Assembly: GCA_028023455.1 (NCBI GenBank)
Contig: JAQFVV010000567.1
Location: forward strand, 308,897 to 372,896
Direction of reading: 5' to 3'
DNA from: Epiperipatus broadwayi
Taxonomy: Eukaryota; Onychophora; Udeonychophora; Euonychophora; Peripatidae
Length of the DNA stretch: 64,000 nucleotides
The notes under the pieces are model-generated. The model was given only the letters and a program-made list of their open reading frames with translations, was not told where the DNA came from and ran no database searches. The translations under genes and the position numbers were made by a program. Numbering within the stretch: position 1 is the first letter of the stretch; each line of letters starts with the position of its first letter. Positions 47,832 through 58,924 of the stretch are shown here, piece by piece.

Positions 47832-47843
47832 TTCAAGTATCTT

Positions 47844-48285
47844 TCTATTAAATATATTAAGTTTCCATTGATATGATTGACATAGTTGGGATATACTATT
47901 TAAAATCATTAATGGTATTATTTTGTACTATTTTTGTAAAAAAAATAATAAGTTTTTATGTAAGATATCTTTTATCTTTATATGAACAATATTTTTTGAT
48001 ACAAAATTAGTAATAAAATTTGTTTTTATAAGTCTATTTTTAAGTGTTTTGTATACTTTGATATATAACTTTAGATAAGTTGGGGAAACAGATTTTAGAC
48101 TATTTGTTGAATTTAATAGGCTAAAGTGTTTTTATAATAATTGATTATTAGATAAATCACTATTGGAAAAGACAGTAATAACATCTACAGAAGTTATCAG
48201 AACAACTTTTTTTAACTAAGAAAATAAGTAGCTAATTGGAACTTTCAATATATGTTCTGACTTGTAACGATAATTTATTTAATAA
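47844..48285 (-). pseudogene. PLE-B minus copy, upstream part
   Basis: Continuation of the interrupted minus-strand PLE-B. Across the removed insertion the minus frame reads WKLNIFNRKI then LELYVGESDIS, parallel to SVNLIYLIEHNRG...LYIGITN in the plus copy. Further upstream the sequence is inverted-complementary to 48290-48530, so two PLE-B copies meet head-to-head near 48.28 kb. Heavily decayed. Confidence 0.65.
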
Positions 48286-48289
48286 TAAG

Positions 48290-48860
48290 TAAATATTACA
48301 AACACACTTTATCCTATTTAATTCCATAAATTATCAAAACTCTATTTTTTACAACTCACTTAAAGTTATACATTGAAGACACAAATTACTTAGAAGACTT
48401 ATAAAAACAAATTTTATTACTAATTTTGTATAAGCAAAAGGACATTTTCCATACAGATATAAAAGATATCTTATACATAAACATATTATTGTTCAAAATG
48501 ATTCAAGGTATACCATTAATGATTTTAAATGATGTATCCCAACTATAGAACTTGTAAAAGTGTAAACTTAATATATTTAATAGAACATAACAGAGGTTTG
48601 AACCATTACCTAATAAAATCAGAAAATAGTCTATATATTGGTATAACTAATCATAATTTTGATATTTTACATAAAAATAAAGGCAGACCCGGTTCAAAAC
48701 ATTTCAATTTACCAGATCATTCAATTGATAATTTAAGAGTGGTCATATTGCACAATAATTTTTCCTTCACAAAAAAAAAAAAAGAAACAGAGTTTTTTTA
48801 TTTATAAATTTAAAACTTTACATCGTTATAATATAAATTTGACTATAGGCACTATTACAT
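48290..48860 (+). pseudogene. PLE-B plus copy, GIY-YIG endonuclease
   Basis: The plus-strand frame at 48529-48807 reads CKSVNLIYLIEHNRG ... SLYIGITNHNFDILHKN (IYLI for GIY, intact YIG) ... KHFNLPDHSIDNLRVVILHN ... FTKKKKETEFFYL. After a frame shift, IGTITSLNYLIS ends at about 48884. The domain order is GIY-YIG endonuclease of a Penelope-like element. A large part between YIG and the C-terminal block appears shortened. The 5' part is truncated at the head-to-head junction. Confidence 0.75.
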
Positions 48861-49019
48861 CTTTGAATTATCTAATTTCCTAATGTTCTATTTTTCATTC
48901 AATTCCTTTTGTTTAATATGCTAACCAATAATATATATATATATATGTTAATTCTAATATTTTCACAGATAAAAGTTGTCATATTATTATTACTATTTGC
49001 GGAATATTCTGTGTAGTGA

Positions 49020-49075
49020 AAAAGCTAAATGCTGACATTTTAGTACAATATCAAGTATCTTCCTCAGAGCGTCCT
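49020..49075 (-). ncRNA. hammerhead ribozyme motif (PLE-B, minus strand, core mutated)
   Basis: CUGAGGA (complement of 49061-49067), stem II, then AAAA where GAAA is required, and UGUC. Stem I is better preserved on this side (GCU/AGC next to the core). The G12 change predicts loss of cleavage. Confidence 0.5.
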
Positions 49076-49125
49076 CTGAGGAAGGTACTTGATATTGTAC
49101 TGAAACGTCAGCATTTAGCTTTTTC
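49066..49125 (+). ncRNA. hammerhead ribozyme motif (PLE-B, plus strand)
   Basis: CUGAGGA (49076-49082), stem II GGUAC/GUACU, GAAA (49102-49105), minimal A-C/G-U stem III and GUC cleavage triplet (49107-49109). All core nucleotides are present. The 5' strand of stem I is disrupted by the palindrome centre, so only 2 bp pair directly here. Confidence 0.6.
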
Positions 49126-49147
49126 ACTACATGGAATATCCCACAAA

Positions 49148-49205
49148 TAATAATAATAATAATAATAATAATAGTAATAGTAATAATAATAATAATAATA
49201 ATAAT
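49148..49205. repeat. (TAA)n microsatellite
   Basis: AAT/TAA trinucleotide array with TAG interruptions, followed by a short AT array. Confidence 0.95.
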
Positions 49206-51146
49206 ATGACATATATATATATATTCTAAATGTGATTTTAATATACAAACTTTTGTACACACGATTTTTTGTTTGTTTTATAAGAATGTATTTTTTTTTT
49301 CTTTTTCTAAAAAATAATAAAATATTTATCATAATGGATCGTCTGTTAAGTGATTAAGAAAGATTTTTAAAATAGGAATTTTAACCTATAAAAATTTATT
49401 GCATTATGAGATATGCAAATGACTTTTAACAATTAAGTTTTTGAAGGAAACAATTTTGCTACACTTTCTGATGAAAACTAATCTCTCTAGATTACCAGCA
49501 AGTTTTTCTATGGCAGGCTAACCTATCCCCAATTCTTTTTGGATAAATAGATGACCTCATCAAAATGATATTAGTAATATCCAGTATAATGCTGACTAAA
49601 CTATTAACTACCAAGTGAAAGCTGATGGAAAAATCTAATTATGACAAACTAAATCTTCAGAATTGCAGAAACTCAATTGTGATGCAAATATTTAGAACAG
49701 TAATAAATGAAAAATCACAGGATTATGAATTTTAAGTTTCAGCCACAATTTTTTTTTAATTTGAGCTCTATATACACATATGTGAGGAATAAAACAATAT
49801 AATTATATTGCATTTAGAAATTGCCATCAAATCTGTTGAAGATAAACAAATTCTGTGTTATTTATATAAAAGGGTAGGTAAATTTATAAAGTCATTTGAA
49901 TTTATAACCTTTTGGAATTTCATTTTATATTTAATAAACTTTCTTTATACTTAAACACTTTCTAATCCAATATTTATTATCCCATTTATATATTCTTTAA
50001 ACATAATATTTAAATTACCATTTACCATTCATTTGTTAACCTTAAATATTTTATCATACTTAATAACATTTTTATTAAAATTATTTAATTTTTTGTTTTA
50101 AGATTCTAAACAAGAATGTATTGTGGGTATACAACTCAATAATTTTATTTTTAATTAACTGGATATTATATGAAAATCAATAGTTAATCCTAGGAACCAC
50201 TCATCATTAGAGATTTTGATGATGATATTACTATTATTATTATTATTTTTTTTTTCTAGAGTATAAATTAAAGGAGAGTCTAAATTAGAGGGAATGGATT
50301 AATATGAAATTGAAACCTGGTGATGCTATCAAATTTATGAAGTGTTTGTTTGGATCAAATATTAAAATTGGGAGTTGAGTTTGTGTTTGAATTATGAATT
50401 TAATTATAATATAATAGAATCTGCTTGTTAGAAGCTTTGAATCAGAATTCAATTTTGGTATGATATACATTGCTTACATATGGTCAATAGGTTATTACAT
50501 CTTATACATTTAGAGATATATAATGAAGCAAATGGGAATATTAATTATTTACATGTTTGTCTTTAAATTTAGAAAAGAATTTGATATAGTAATTTTATGA
50601 CTTTATTCGTGACATATAAAATAAAATATTTTTTAAAGTTTACAACATATGTATTCAGTCATACAATTATTTAAATAATGATGTTTTCCTAGCAAGGTGG
50701 TTAAATGCATATTAATATGACCAGCTAAGATGTAAAGCCAATAGGAATTAGTATACACTGGCTTGAACAGAGTTATATTTAATTCTTGGATGATAAGACT
50801 GCTATTCAAAAATTTGCATACACACCGTAGCTTTGTCTTAATATATTCAACCAATAGCTTTATATAAGTCTAATTAAACATGTTATTAAAAAACTATGCA
50901 AAATCTTTGATGATTTACAAAAGAAATATGGTTTGCTTAACCTTAGAAATTTTTAAATATTGAATAATGAAGAAAGGAGTTATTCATCAAAGGATTTTAA
51001 GATATTAATATTAACTTATAATATAAAAAAATATTGAACTTATAATAAATATTTATTTTAATCTATTTAGTCTAGATTTTATTCATTACTTGTTACAAGA
51101 TCATGAAAACATACTAAAGTCACAACATTATTCCAAAGAAGGTGAT

Positions 51147-51260
51147 TCTTTGTGATCTAGTGGATAAGAGATATTGGTAATGGTTGTAGAAAATCTTCAT
51201 CATTAAACTTAAATGTTCTCTAGGGATCAATACCTGGAACATCTATTAATGGTAGGTAAT
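51147..51260 (+). repeat. possible tRNA-like SINE fragment
   Basis: TGATCTAGTGGATAAGAG is A-box-like (compare TAGAGTGGATAACTG in R1), and GGGATCAATACC about 60 bases downstream could be a degraded B box. No tail or target duplication is evident. Confidence 0.3.
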
Positions 51261-52583
51261 TAAATAATACCATTTAATTATATAAATAAAAAATTCTAGA
51301 TGGTAAATCTACTATTACTCTCTAATTTTAAGCATACCTACAGGCCTCTTTTGCTCAATATATATGCATCTGTATGTGCAAAATCTTCAAGTAAATAAAT
51401 CATTATATAATACAAACAATGAAGCTAAATAAATAGAATAGCTTGTATTAAATGCAATTAATAAACATTATTTAGTTAAAGAACAAGCAAAAAATAACCA
51501 GAAAGTCTTCTCGGCTAGCTAGATATTAAGTTTTATCATCTCCAAACTGACGATTATATCAAATATTATATAGATCAGATGGTGTAAAGATATTTTAAAG
51601 TATCTATTATTTAATGTTCAATTATAACCCAGAGTACCAAATCTAATTAGTTAAAGTAAAAACAATTACTGTATTTCATTTTCAGTCTAAAAGCCGTTTT
51701 AAAATATAAAATGGAGATTAAGAAAATGTGTAAATAAAAAAATTATTAAGTGCTATTTTAAAATGGAACATTATTAAGCAAATAAACAGGCAAAACATCA
51801 TTAAATATTTCTAATAGATATTATTTAAAAGTCTATTCAAAACATATTCCCGACTCCGTCTGCCTAATAACTTTTCTTAATTATAAGTCATATATTGTTT
51901 GTTTAATTAAATATTATAAGTATCTGCGTTGATTACTTTTTTTAAAATGGCTTTTAAGCTGACATAAAATAGTTTTCTCTAAGTATATAATAAATTTTAT
52001 TTAATTAAACAATATTCGAATTACATTTAAATAATTTTTTTTTCAGTTTCATGCAGAATCGATGATAATTCGTTTTGGGTGTTCAATATTCAATTCAAGA
52101 GTGACTGGTGATAAACGTAATAAATAAACCGATTGAGATGAAAATTTAAATTTTTGTTATAGAGATTTTTGCCATTTTTCAGTAGAATAAACCTTAAAAT
52201 AAGGTTTGTTTACAACATTTAACTCCTCGCTGTTCTACTTGTTTAATGGACTTCATTATACATGTGGGCGTACGCTTGTGTGAATGTATGTATTCGTATC
52301 TTAAAATGCAGTTTTAAAATATGTGGGTTTTAATTTAACTATAATATTTATTACAGTTGTAACGAGTCAACAAAAATACAACAAAGAAAAAGCCCAAACT
52401 TTATTTGTTTGTTAAATGTAATAGTAATCATATTACAGTAAAATATATTATAAATCATGAGCAATTTCTAAGTGAGATGTTACTAAAAAGATTAAATTCC
52501 TATTAAATAAATACTAACATAAACCATAAACTTTTTGAATTTATTATTATTAATAAATAAATATATACATTATATTGTTTTAC

Positions 52584-52728
52584 CTAATATAGCTTTCTGA
52601 AGCGTTGAAACGTTCCATATAGGCAGGAAAATCATATTCATTAGGAAATCGGGAATAAGATAAAGCGACTTCATACGTTTGTTCTTCACATGGAGGATCA
52701 CATTTAGCTTCACAGTCACCAATTTGTA
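52584..52728 (-). CDS. DEG/ENaC sodium channel, internal exon (Cys-rich extracellular segment)
   Basis: A 145-nt exon with acceptor ttattctag (ending 52729) and donor gtaaaa (52583 downward). The first two bases TA complete a G|TA Val codon from the upstream exon; the last two, AG, pair with A of the next exon. It encodes IGDCEAKCDPPCEEQTYEVA, then LSYSRFPNEYDFPAYMERFN and ASESYIR. C-x-P-P-C followed by Y-x-x-x-x-S-x-S-x-F/W-P is the hallmark of the extracellular palm/thumb Cys-rich region of DEG/ENaC channels. Confidence 0.94.
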
Positions 52729-53052
52729 CTAGAATAAAGTAAACATTTCTGCATATACTCACAATTCATACACAATGCCAGTGTATATATATATATAATT
52801 TTTATCTACATACTCACTGAATGCAAAAACTTATTAAAATATTTAGACATTTTTTATGAACTTCGTCATATCTACAGGCAGAAAAATCAAGCCATAAAAT
52901 CATAGGAATTGCATATTTTTTATTACTTATTGTCTAATTAAAAATAATGCCTTTGTTTCCCGTAATTTTTTTACTGCACAATTCAGATTATCACATAAAA
53001 ATGTAAAATATAATATTTTGAGAGAAGTTAAAAAACTCAATATTTTACAAAT

Positions 53053-55240
53053 ATGAATATATTCCAACAAAGGCAAATTTTACACCTCGATATCTCACTT
53101 AAAATATTTGAACAACGTTTAGCAATTTTATCTAAATGTAAGAACTTTAATATTTTTCCAAATTGCTGCAGAATAAAAATAGACAATTCTCTATACAACC
53201 ACGATAAAATTATATGCAGACTACAAAGACAACTTCTGAACTGTATCATCCAGGGATATAAGAAAGCACTAAGGAAAGAAAGAAAAAGATGGCTAACGAT
53301 GACAGCAAATATCACACTCCCTCTGTGGATTATTGATAAACTCAACACTATGGAGATAAATCACCTAAATCACCGCAAACGATTTGACCTTATGTTAACA
53401 AGACTCACCCAGCAAAGATAAAAAGTATTTTATCCTGAGGCCCTCGATTCATTGGAGGCCAATGGCCCCTACCTAAACTAGAACTTATGGTCGATGTTGA
53501 GACAGATCTCCTTGACAATCCAAAAAGAGATATTATTATCGCTGACATAACCAAATCCACCAAGCACAAACAATTATATTAGGGCTGATAGATGGAACAA
53601 TGACATTAAGATAACCAAACAATTCCTCCGCACCAACAACTTAATTTATATCAAAAAATATAAGGGCAACAGGTTTGTACTTTTGAACTCTGAGGAGTAC
53701 AAATCTAAAATAGTGGAACAAATTTTAAATATCCAGCTTACCCCAGTCTTAAACTTTAATAACAAGCTTAACAGAGAGAAATTTATATCTGCTATCCTCC
53801 ACCTGCACAAAAATAAAGGCATCTATAACTCTGAGTATTACTGAGTTTATCCTTTGTCCACTAAATCCCCAAAAATATTCAACAATGCAAAGCTGCACAA
53901 GCCTGGATAACATCTTCGACTGATGAAGGATTTTGGAGGAGTCCTTTATTTCAAAACAGCCAAGTTTGTTAATCAATTGCTGTTTGATAGTTTGGGCTTT
54001 GAAACTTATTTCATTAATTTTTCTTTCCAATTTGTAAATAAGATTAAGGATGCTATCACCAACGATAATTTCCACATGGCCACTTTTTGTGTTAAGGAGC
54101 TATATGGATCTGTTGATAGAAAATAATCTATTCAGATTTTCCATCAGGAACTCACAAACATCCATTTTCCAAATGACTGCATTAGCTTCATTGTGTCATT
54201 TTTATCGTGGATGAACAACCACATATAATATACACTATGTTTGAAAACAAATGGTTCACCATGAACAACAATTGACCTATGGGTTTGCCTCTTAGTGGAA
54301 TAATCACCAGCATCTTTCTGAACTATTTTGAAAGGCAAATTATACCAAAATATCAAGCTGACTTTCCTGATATTATATATATATGTGGTATGTTGATGAT
54401 GTATTCATTACAGCCACTAAACACACCACCTTGTGCATCCTGCAAGAAATCTAACAACATTTCAACCTAACCATCAACTCTACTTGGCAAGATGACTTCA
54501 AGAGATTGACATATCTGGACTTACAGCTACTTCAAACACAAAAAAAAACCCATAAATTATTCGATGATCATAAAACCACTTGAAGTAAGAGGTTTCATCC
54601 ATCCTAATTCCAATTCTCTGAACTCACATAAATATTCATATTTAAATGCATTCTTATATAGATAAATGCACCTGTGCAAATTCAAATCAGACAAGAAAGA
54701 TAACATCTTTCTCTGTACTAAGGATTTATTAAAAGCAGGCTTTAAATACAAAACTGTCATTAACAAAATTAAGCATTTTTACAATAGAAATTACAAACAA
54801 TAGTAGAGACCGCAACTTTCCATATATTACCCTTCCTCACATCTCTAAAATCTCTAACCAACTAATTAAATCATTATCTAACAAATTTTGAATCAGCTTT
54901 CACATACCCCCTTGCTCTAATTATCTCATTAACAATTCACAAGACAAAATTGACCCTATTCAAACCCCCCCATGTTGTTTATAGTATCTCATGCCCCCAA
55001 CCCAAGTGCTGAGTCATTTACTGTGGTGAGGCTAAAGCAAGAATTATCAATAGAACTGTTCAACATAAATACACTTATAAAAGAGCACAAAAAAGGCCAA
55101 TACTTCAATATTTCTAGAAGTCTCCAAAAAAACAGGTCATATATTTGAACCATCCAACCCTAGAATAGTATGCATAGAGAAAAACTACAGCAAATGAAAA
55201 AACAAAGAGGTATACTATATTACTAGTAATAACAATTCCA
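53053..55240 (+). pseudogene. Penelope-like element PLE-F, decayed polyprotein
   Basis: In order on the plus strand: an N-terminal frame of 122 codons (53053-53421; LAILSKCKNFNIFPNCCRIK, LLNCIIQGYKKALRKERKRW) similar to the PLE-C N-terminus; KIFNNAKLHKPG (degraded PKIHKPG, about 53873-53910); NFHMATFCVKELYGSVDRK (motif A, with the usual FDV reading FCV); MGLPLSGIITSIFLNYFERQ (motif B, 54279-54338); a degraded motif C near 54.39 kb; and VVYSISCPQPKC...VIYCGEAKARIINRTVQH (GIY-YIG, about 54971-55065). Many stops and shifts. The first ORF may be the original polyprotein start. Inactive. Confidence 0.8.
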
Positions 55241-55354
55241 CCAACAGAGACAACACATGAGACACATGCTTCGATATTTCCAAACTGCTGGTCTAATAAA
55301 TAATTTGCATATAGTTTACATATCATCACCCTATTCTGCACCATTTATCACTAT

Positions 55355-55402
55355 GGCTATGAATATGAGGCAACACACCTCGAAAGCGCTTATACGTTAA
55401 CT
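55355..55402 (+). ncRNA. degenerate hammerhead motif at the PLE-F 3' end
   Basis: AUGAAUA in place of CUGANGA, then GAGG-CAACACA-CCUC as stem II, GAAA and AGCGCU as a loopless stem III with a UU cleavage position. Two core changes suggest it is inactive. Its position just after the endonuclease fits a PLE terminal hammerhead. Confidence 0.4.
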
Positions 55403-55439
55403 TTTGTATAGACTTATAAGAATAATTATTATAGCTTTT

Positions 55440-56095
55440 CTTTCCAGCCCCTCACACGCTTTTAATTTTATTAAAATGTAATATTCTAAAAAGTAACATA
55501 TTGAGCTTTATAAAATTATATTAATATCTTCAATATATATTTAGAATGAAAAAATTAAAAGCAACTTTTAAATATCTAAGAAATACTGATTTTCAATCCA
55601 TAAATAGCACCCGAGTATCTATTAGAATTTCAATTTATAATACTAATATTTAATATTATTTTAACTTTATATTAATAACATATTAACAATTTTTATTAGT
55701 CATTTATTAGACTAGAGATTATACAATAATAAATAATGAGTGATATAATAAAAATTGCATTGCCGAAATATTATTCATTATTATATTAATAGTGTTGTTT
55801 TAAAATATTTTACCACATTTTTCCTATTTATATCATGAATGTGGTTAAGTGCATTGAATTTGATTAAAGGAAAAAAAAAGATTTTATGCCAAATTGTTTC
55901 CAATATTTATTATACATACTGAAGCAGTTACCTTCAAACGAAAGTCTAGTAAGAGAGAGAATAAAAAAAGGTGAAAGAAAGCAAAATAAATATACTATTT
56001 AGTTAGTTTTTCTTTGAGATAATTAATTTATATAATTTTGGTATAAATAGATAAATAATAATTGTTAAAATAATAGAGTATATTTTTTTTATCTC
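55440..56095. other. no gene recognised
   Basis: AT-rich intronic sequence; no ORF, RNA gene or element boundary could be identified. Confidence 0.4.
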
Positions 56096-56108
56096 AACTA
56101 TGAATAGA

Positions 56109-56203
56109 AGTCAAGCGATAATGGCCTTGTGGTTAGAGTAGCTGCCTTCCAAGCGGCTGGCCCGGGTTAGCTTCCCGGTCAATGATTTGACATATGAAAA
56201 AAA
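56109..56203 (+). repeat. tRNA-Gly(UCC)-derived SINE with 13-bp target duplication
   Basis: TGGTTAGAGTAGCTGCC (A box), CTTCCAAGC (Gly TCC anticodon arm) and CCCGGGTTAGCTTCCCGG (T arm with a degraded B box) closely follow a tRNA-Gly. The acceptor stem does not pair and the sequence continues to ATATGAAAAAAAA, so it is a short SINE or tRNA retropseudogene. AACTATGAATAGA flanks it at 56096-56108 and 56204-56216. A degraded relative is at 22.41 kb. Confidence 0.85.
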
Positions 56204-56567
56204 AACTATGAATAGATAACCTGATCACGAAAAGAATGAAGTATACACATGCATGTATGAATAAATGAAAAAACATGTACACAAACCAACATATTTATTT
56301 GTTTTATTACAAACAAATATTATTAATGATTAATTTTGATAATAAGAAAAAATTAAAAAGAAAATAAATCATTGTAATTTTTATTATTTTTTAAAATTAT
56401 TATATATATAAAATCCATATTTTTTCATTTGTCTGATTGCTGAATGAATGTTTGTCTCATTATGTGATAACAACTATTGCTATGTAAAGAAGCAAATCCA
56501 CCATTAAATAAAAATTGTTGGGAAAAATCAGTAAGTGCTCTTAACTATAAAAATATAGCATGTATTT

Positions 56568-56920
56568 CATGGTAAAGATTCCCATCCGGTTGCAGAAACA
56601 GCCATAAACACTGATTCATAATTTGACATTAAGGTACTGCATGCTTTCATAGTCTGTTAATTCCCTAATATGTTAATGAACTTTTATAAATTAGCAATGT
56701 TTAATTAAAAAAAAACATATTTACATTAAATCTTTAATAAAAAGTGTCAAACAACTAATTAAAAAATATTACAAATGTTACATTTAATAAAAAAAATTAC
56801 AAAATTGATTGGCATTTTGGTATTTCTTCCTAGCCAGTTGCTGAAACTGCCATAAATGCCAATTCATAATTTGATGTTAAGGGCCTCTGTCCTTTCACAG
56901 TCTGTCATTCCCCTAATATA
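56568..56920 (+). repeat. direct repeat of about 100 bp, two copies
   Basis: 56568-56671 and 56818-56920 share CCAGTTGCTGAAACTGCCATAA-like, ATTCATAATTTGA and CAGTCTGT-ATTCCCCTAATAT-like blocks at about 75% identity by eye. They lie just upstream of the LINE endonuclease and may be its 5' region. Confidence 0.55.
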
Positions 56921-56984
56921 GTTGAGATGACTGACATACTTAGAAATTAATAAACAATAGCTATTACATATTTCTGCCCCAATA

Positions 56985-57530
56985 AGTTCTCATAGTGTGG
57001 AAGTAGTAGAAGACTTTTATATTAATGTACAAAAGGTTTTTGATCAGAGTAAACAACATTTTAAAATTGTTATGGGAGACTTTAATGTTAGAATTGGTAA
57101 ACAAATGAAAGATGAAAGCAGTAATAGAAATGAGAGAGAATATAGACTTGTGGTGTTTGCATAAAAAGAAAAACATTATATTTTGAATTATTTTTTTGAC
57201 AAAAATGTTAAAAGGAAGTGGACATGGAAGCATGCAAATTAACTTACAGCAGAATTGGATTATATTTTGACTAACAAAAAATATATATTTCAAGATTGTA
57301 ATATTCTTAATAAATTTAGCAAAGAAAGAGGTCATTGATTAGTAAGATGTAAGATACATATTAATGCAAAACTAAAGAGCCAAAAATTATTAAGAAAAAC
57401 AATATTTACAGTTGATATTCCTAATCTTCAGAAACATTCTAATGGGTTGAAATTAAAACTTGCAAATCGTTTTCAAATATTAGTAGATTTTGAATATAAT
57501 TCTGATTTGAATGAAATTAATAGGAAATAA
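56985..57530 (+). pseudogene. LINE (RTE-like) endonuclease fragment
   Basis: Plus-strand frames give SSHSVEVVEDFYINVQKVFD, HFKIVMGDFNVRIGKQ (the GDFN motif of AP-like endonucleases) and, in other registers, KKYIFQDCNILNKFSKERGH and RLVRCKIHINAKLKS. N-terminal residues are missing. The order and phrasing match the endonuclease-reverse-transcriptase proteins of RTE/CR1-type LINEs found across invertebrates. Broken by several shifts. Confidence 0.75.
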
Positions 57531-57929
57531 CTGATACACTTTTAAAAACTGCAACAAATATAACTGATAGAAAAGGCTGCAATTAACCAATATTTTTTTT
57601 ACTGAGAAAGAGAATTTATGAAGAAAAGAAGAAATATGAAAATATATAAAAATGATGCATTAAGAAGAATTGAATATCTTTGATTTTGTAAAATGGTGCA
57701 AAAAGTGTTGATAATGATATAAGAAAGTATAATTGTGAAGTAGCAAGAAAAGCTGTGAAAAACATAAAAGTCTCAAGAGTGTAAAATAACATTTTGGTAT
57801 TGGTAGGAAACATATCTGCAATAAGAAAAAAGATGTAACTATTATTACAAAGAGAAATATCATCATGAAATGGATAAAAGAGTTCTATCAAAAATTATGT
57901 AGTAATAAAGAACAATACTACCTACATCT

Positions 57930-58528
57930 AAATTAAATTTTCTGAATTGCCCATGATTTTAAATGAAGATGTAAAACATGCAATTAAATTTATGAAGAAA
58001 GGAAAAGTTCCAGGTAATGATAAAATTATAATCAATATATTAAAAAAAGCAAGTGAAGCAATAGAAATTTTTTGGTGAAATTATATACCAAAGGTCTTAG
58101 TGATAAAGATGTATCAGATGATTGAAAGAATGCAGTATTAATATTTTAAAAAGGTGATAAGGAAGATACTAGAAATTCTAAACCTATCAGCCTTTTATCA
58201 GTTTTATACAAAATTTTTACCAAGATAATTACAACTCTCTACAAAAAAACATTGGATTTAACCAACCAAAAGAACAAGTTTGATTTAAAAGTGGTTTTAG
58301 TACAATAGATCATATCTAAGTATTGAGAAAAGTTGTAGAAAGAACCAATGAATATGAGTTGCCATTATGCTTTGGATTTGTAGATTATGAAAAGGCATTT
58401 GATTTTATAAGTATTTCTTCAGTGATTAAAGCATTGGATCATCAAGATATAGACCCAGGATATTGTCATATTCTGAAGACTATTTATAAAAATGCAACAG
58501 CAACAATTAATTTACATAATGATACTAG
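57930..58528 (+). pseudogene. LINE (RTE-like) reverse transcriptase, first part
   Basis: Frames include FMKKGKVPGNDKIIINILKK (usual GKAPGxDxI), NSKPISLLSVLYKIFTKIIT, and the clean frame 58323-58524 with VVERTNEYELPLCFGFVDYE, KAFDFIS (motif A) and ILKTIYKNATATINLHNDTS. At NDTS the RT is interrupted by the foldback insertion and resumes at 58925 with NDTRKINIEE. Confidence 0.85.
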
Positions 58529-58691
58529 TAGTAATAATAACAAGTCAGATGTCACATGACTTATATATAGCTTGCACTTACAAATATGTAAAATTAAGAG
58601 TGTGCTAATAACTCTAAACAAGCTTCTTTTTTTTTAATTTATGATAAATGCTACTACAAGAGAAGGCATTCAAATCATTTTTATCTTGGAT

Positions 58692-58749
58692 TGTCCCCAT
58701 CCCCAGACCGGTTTCGACCTATGGGTCTCTTCAGTGAGGAGTTGGGACA
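58692..58749 (-). ncRNA. type-I hammerhead ribozyme, minus-strand copy
   Basis: Exact inverted copy of the plus-strand ribozyme at 58790-58847: CUGAAGA (complement of 58728-58734), stem II GACC-CAUA-GGUC, GAAA (complement of 58712-58715), loopless CC/GG stem III, cleavage after GGUC, and a stem I of 6+6 bp with an internal loop. All core nucleotides are intact. Confidence 0.85.
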
Positions 58750-58789
58750 CCTATGGGTCTCTTCAGTGAGGAGTTGGGACATTATCTAA

Positions 58790-58847
58790 TGTCCCAACTC
58801 CTCACTGAAGAGACCCATAGGTCGAAACCGGTCTGGGGATGGGGACA
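58790..58847 (+). ncRNA. type-I hammerhead ribozyme, plus-strand copy
   Basis: Core CUGAAGA (58805-58811), stem II GACC-CAUA-GGUC (58812-58823), GAAA (58824-58827), stem III A-CC/GG-U with no loop (58827-58832), and predicted cleavage after C58833 (GUC). Stem I pairs 58799-58804 with 58834-58839 (6 bp including one G-U). An asymmetric internal loop (58796-58798 / 58840-58841) follows, then 58790-58795 pairs with 58842-58847 (6 bp). Every conserved position fits, and a peripheral internal loop in stem I is where natural hammerheads place tertiary contacts. Confidence 0.87.
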
Positions 58848-58924
58848 ATCCAAGATAAAAATGATTTGAATGTCTTCTCTTGTAGTAGCATTTATCATAA
58901 ATAAATAAAAAAATAATAAAAAAA

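Larger units (their letters stand above)
49001..49142. repeat. palindromic PLE-B terminal repeat with opposed hammerhead-like cores
   Basis: Arms 49001-49067 and 49076-49142 are imperfect inverted copies (e.g. AAGCTAAATGCTGACATTTT / GAAACGTCAGCATTTAGCTT) around an 8-base centre. It follows the PLE-B endonuclease, so it is that element's 3' terminal repeat joined to an inverted copy. Confidence 0.8.
39062..52583 (-). other. DEG/ENaC intron, about 13.5 kb
   Basis: Donor gtaaaa at 52583 downward and acceptor ttttgtag ending at 39062. The intron contains the foldback at 39.8 kb, the nested PLE-B/PLE-C/LINE block and the hammerhead foldback at 49.0-49.14 kb. The stretch 49210-52583 shows no gene apart from a possible tRNA-like fragment near 51.15 kb. 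Confidence 0.8.
58529..58924. mobile_element. foldback insertion carrying two hammerhead ribozymes, 13-bp target duplication
   Basis: Inserted in the LINE RT with ATAATGATACTAG duplicated at 58516-58528 and 58925-58937. The arms 58636-58749 and 58790-58903 are nearly perfect inverted copies. Between them, 58750-58781 is a tandem duplication of 58718-58749. A further 107 bp (58529-58635) lie outside the palindrome. No coding capacity. Interpreted as an inverted dimer of a PLE-like terminal repeat, or a retrozyme-like non-autonomous element, mobilised in trans. Confidence 0.85.

Noticed and set aside
48993-49332. Frames with Ile or Tyr runs
   Set aside because: They are produced by the (TAA)n array; no protein meaning.
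56109-56203. A functional tRNA-Gly gene
   Set aside because: The acceptor stem does not pair, the B box is altered, and a poly-A tail with target duplications shows retroposition.
56964-57335. Minus-strand frames at 56964-57335 and 57616-57891 (Phe/Ile-rich)
   Set aside because: Antisense to the LINE endonuclease region, which has the GDFN motif on the plus strand; the Phe/Ile richness comes from complementing A-rich coding.
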